Assembly: GCA_937880795.1 (NCBI GenBank)
Contig: CALGRQ010000407.1
Span: 1 to 16,576, forward strand
Source: an uncultured Dyadobacter sp.
GTDB taxonomy: Bacteria; Bacteroidota; Bacteroidia; Cytophagales; Spirosomataceae
Length of the DNA: 16,576 nt
Direction: 5' to 3'
Shown: positions 15,314 to 16,576 of the stretch, one piece after another
How positions within the stretch are numbered: the first letter of the stretch is position 1
Layout of the letters: each line of letters opens with the position of its first letter
The notes under the pieces: model-generated
What the model was told of the DNA's origin: nothing
What the model saw: only the letters and a program-made list of their open reading frames with translations
The model's database searches: none
Translations under genes and position numbers: made by a program

Positions 15314-16576
15314 ATGACTTCAATGACTCTTCATAAAGATAAGTTTATTATATACCAGATTTTCACCCGTCTGTTTGGGAATCAGAATACTACAAATAAG
15401 TTTTTTGGAAGCATAGAAGAAAACGGTTGTGGTAAATTTAATGACATAAACGACACCGCCCTGGTGGCCATGAAAGACTTTGGTGTCACGCACTTATGGT
15501 ACACAGGCATCATTAAACATGCTACCCTTACAGATTATACGGCTTTCGGAATTCCAAACGACCATCCTCTGATTGTAAAGGGGAAAGCCGGTTCGCCTTA
15601 TGCAATTAAGGATTATTATGACGTAGACCCTGATTTGGCAGTAGACGTCAACAACCGTATGCAAGAATTTGAGGAACTCGTGCAACGAACCCATGCGCAT
15701 GATCTCAAAGTCATAATCGATTTTATCCCCAATCATGTAGCACGCCAGTATCATTCCATTATCCGCTCAGCGGGTATTAAAGATTTCGGAGAGGATGACG
15801 ATACGACCCAGGCATTTAGTCCGGCAAATAATTTTTATTATATCCCCAATCATGATTTCGTAGTACCGGAAGGACATGCTTCCCCGATAGATGTGACTGG
15901 CCCTTACCACGAACGTCCGGCAAAAGCAACGGGAAATGATGTATTTCAGCCTCAACCCAGCCAATATGACTGGTACGAAACTATAAAATTAAATTATGGT
16001 GTGGATTATCTGAACAACCGCTCCACGCACTTCGACCCTATTCCATCAACCTGGATCAAAATGTTTGATATACTCTCATTCTGGGTTCGGAAAGGCGTGG
16101 ATGGATTTCGTTGTGACATGGCAGAAATGGTGCCTGCTGAATTTTGGGGATGGGTTATTCCACAAATAAAAGCGTTAAACCCCGAAGTTATTTTTATTGC
16201 CGAGATATATAATTCGTATGAGTACCACAACTTCATTTTCACAGGAAAATTTGACTACCTCTACGACAAAGTAGGCTTATACAATTCGCTACGTGAACTC
16301 ATGGAGGGAAGGGGAACCGTTGAAGATATTACCCGTTTGTGGCAAGTTGAATCGGGAGACATCAGCGATAAAATGCTTCGTTTTCTTGAAAACCATGATG
16401 AACAGCGCATCGCATCACGTTATTTTGCAGGCGACCCTTTGATTGCAATACCTGCCATGACATTAAGTGCAACCTTACATACAGGTCCATTAATGGAGTA
16501 TTTTGGTCAGGAGTTGGGTGTTAATCCTACTGAATCGGAAGGATTTCAAGGGGAAGACGGTCGCACAACGATCTTT
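15314..16576 (+). CDS. Alpha-amylase family enzyme, GH13 (3' end beyond window)
   Basis: 421 residues are visible and the frame is open at the right edge. The start is the ATG at 15314; a second ATG three codons later is also possible. No signal peptide is present, so a cytoplasmic maltodextrin-degrading role fits the neighbours. The (beta/alpha)8 barrel begins almost at once (KFIIYQIFTRLFG). GH13 region I is DFIPNH (136-141). Region II is GFRCDMAE, with nucleophile D268. Region III is FIAEIY, with general acid E297. Region IV is LENHDE, with D362. All three catalytic carboxylates are present. A long insertion (about 150-200) carries aromatic and histidine residues, as in many alpha-glucan hydrolases. 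Exact activity (alpha-amylase, neopullulanase or related) cannot be set from this part. Confidence 0.93.
   Translation, partial: MTSMTLHKDKFIIYQIFTRLFGNQNTTNKFFGSIEENGCGKFNDINDTALVAMKDFGVTHLWYTGIIKHATLTDYTAFGIPNDHPLIVKGKAGSPYAIKDYYDVDPDLAVDVNNRMQEFEELVQRTHAHDLKVIIDFIPNHVARQYHSIIRSAGIKDFGEDDDTTQAFSPANNFYYIPNHDFVVPEGHASPIDVTGPYHERPAKATGNDVFQPQPSQYDWYETIKLNYGVDYLNNRSTHFDPIPSTWIKMFDILSFWVRKGVDGFRCDMAEMVPAEFWGWVIPQIKALNPEVIFIAEIYNSYEYHNFIFTGKFDYLYDKVGLYNSLRELMEGRGTVEDITRLWQVESGDISDKMLRFLENHDEQRIASRYFAGDPLIAIPAMTLSATLHTGPLMEYFGQELGVNPTESEGFQGEDGRTTIF

Noticed and set aside
15494..16242. Three minus-strand frames inside the GH13 gene
   Set aside because: All are antisense to the catalytic barrel with its four conserved regions and show no features of their own.

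Overview
The window looks like a chromosomal segment of a Bacteroidota bacterium (Cytophagales, Chitinophagales or Sphingobacteriales type). I base this on a large secreted protein with a type IX secretion C-terminal sorting domain, an AT-leaning genome with few Shine-Dalgarno sequences, one good match to the Bacteroidota promoter form TTG-N19-TAnnTTTG, and protein sequences typical of the phylum. There are no rRNA or tRNA genes, CRISPR arrays, phage genes or intact insertion sequences. Most of the region is ordinary chromosomal gene content. The intergenic regions hold several palindromes.

Layout. (1) 1-2481, minus strand: rpoN (sigma-54) followed 25 bp later by an NtrC-type sigma-54 activator that runs off the left edge. 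(2) 2482-3302: an 821-bp non-coding stretch with a hairpin, a direct repeat and, at its right end, a promoter overlapped by a 17-bp palindrome. (3) 3339-5153: two stand-alone CheY-like receivers on the plus strand flank a minus-strand pair, a YtxH-family envelope protein and a small uncharacterised protein. (4) 5258-7534, minus: a secreted TPR-repeat protein, with a sigma-54-like -24/-12 element upstream. (5) 7535-8378: an 844-bp AT-rich gap with palindromes. (6) 8379-10685, plus: a T9SS cargo protein, followed by a terminator hairpin and a 58-bp near-perfect palindrome flanked by a CTTA direct repeat, then a DUF1801 gene. (7) 11320-16576: a maltose/maltodextrin catabolic cluster.

How the genes work together. 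In the sugar cluster, pgmB, a GH65 maltose phosphorylase and a DUF1080 (3-keto-disaccharide hydrolase family) protein run on the minus strand. A cytoplasmic-looking GH13 alpha-amylase family enzyme diverges from them across a 126-bp spacer and runs off the right edge. The inferred route is: maltodextrin cut by GH13, maltose plus phosphate to beta-glucose-1-phosphate plus glucose (GH65), then beta-glucose-1-phosphate to glucose-6-phosphate (PgmB). At the left end, RpoN and its activator form an apparent two-gene regulatory unit. The only convincing GG-N10-GC element I found in the intergenic regions lies upstream of the TPR gene, so that gene is a candidate sigma-54 target.

I did not find a clear new multi-gene system. 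The best leads are the 58-bp palindromic element with a possible target-site duplication (10739-10804), the promoter-palindrome pair ahead of the first receiver gene (3199-3245), and the sigma-54-like site ahead of the TPR gene (7595-7610).
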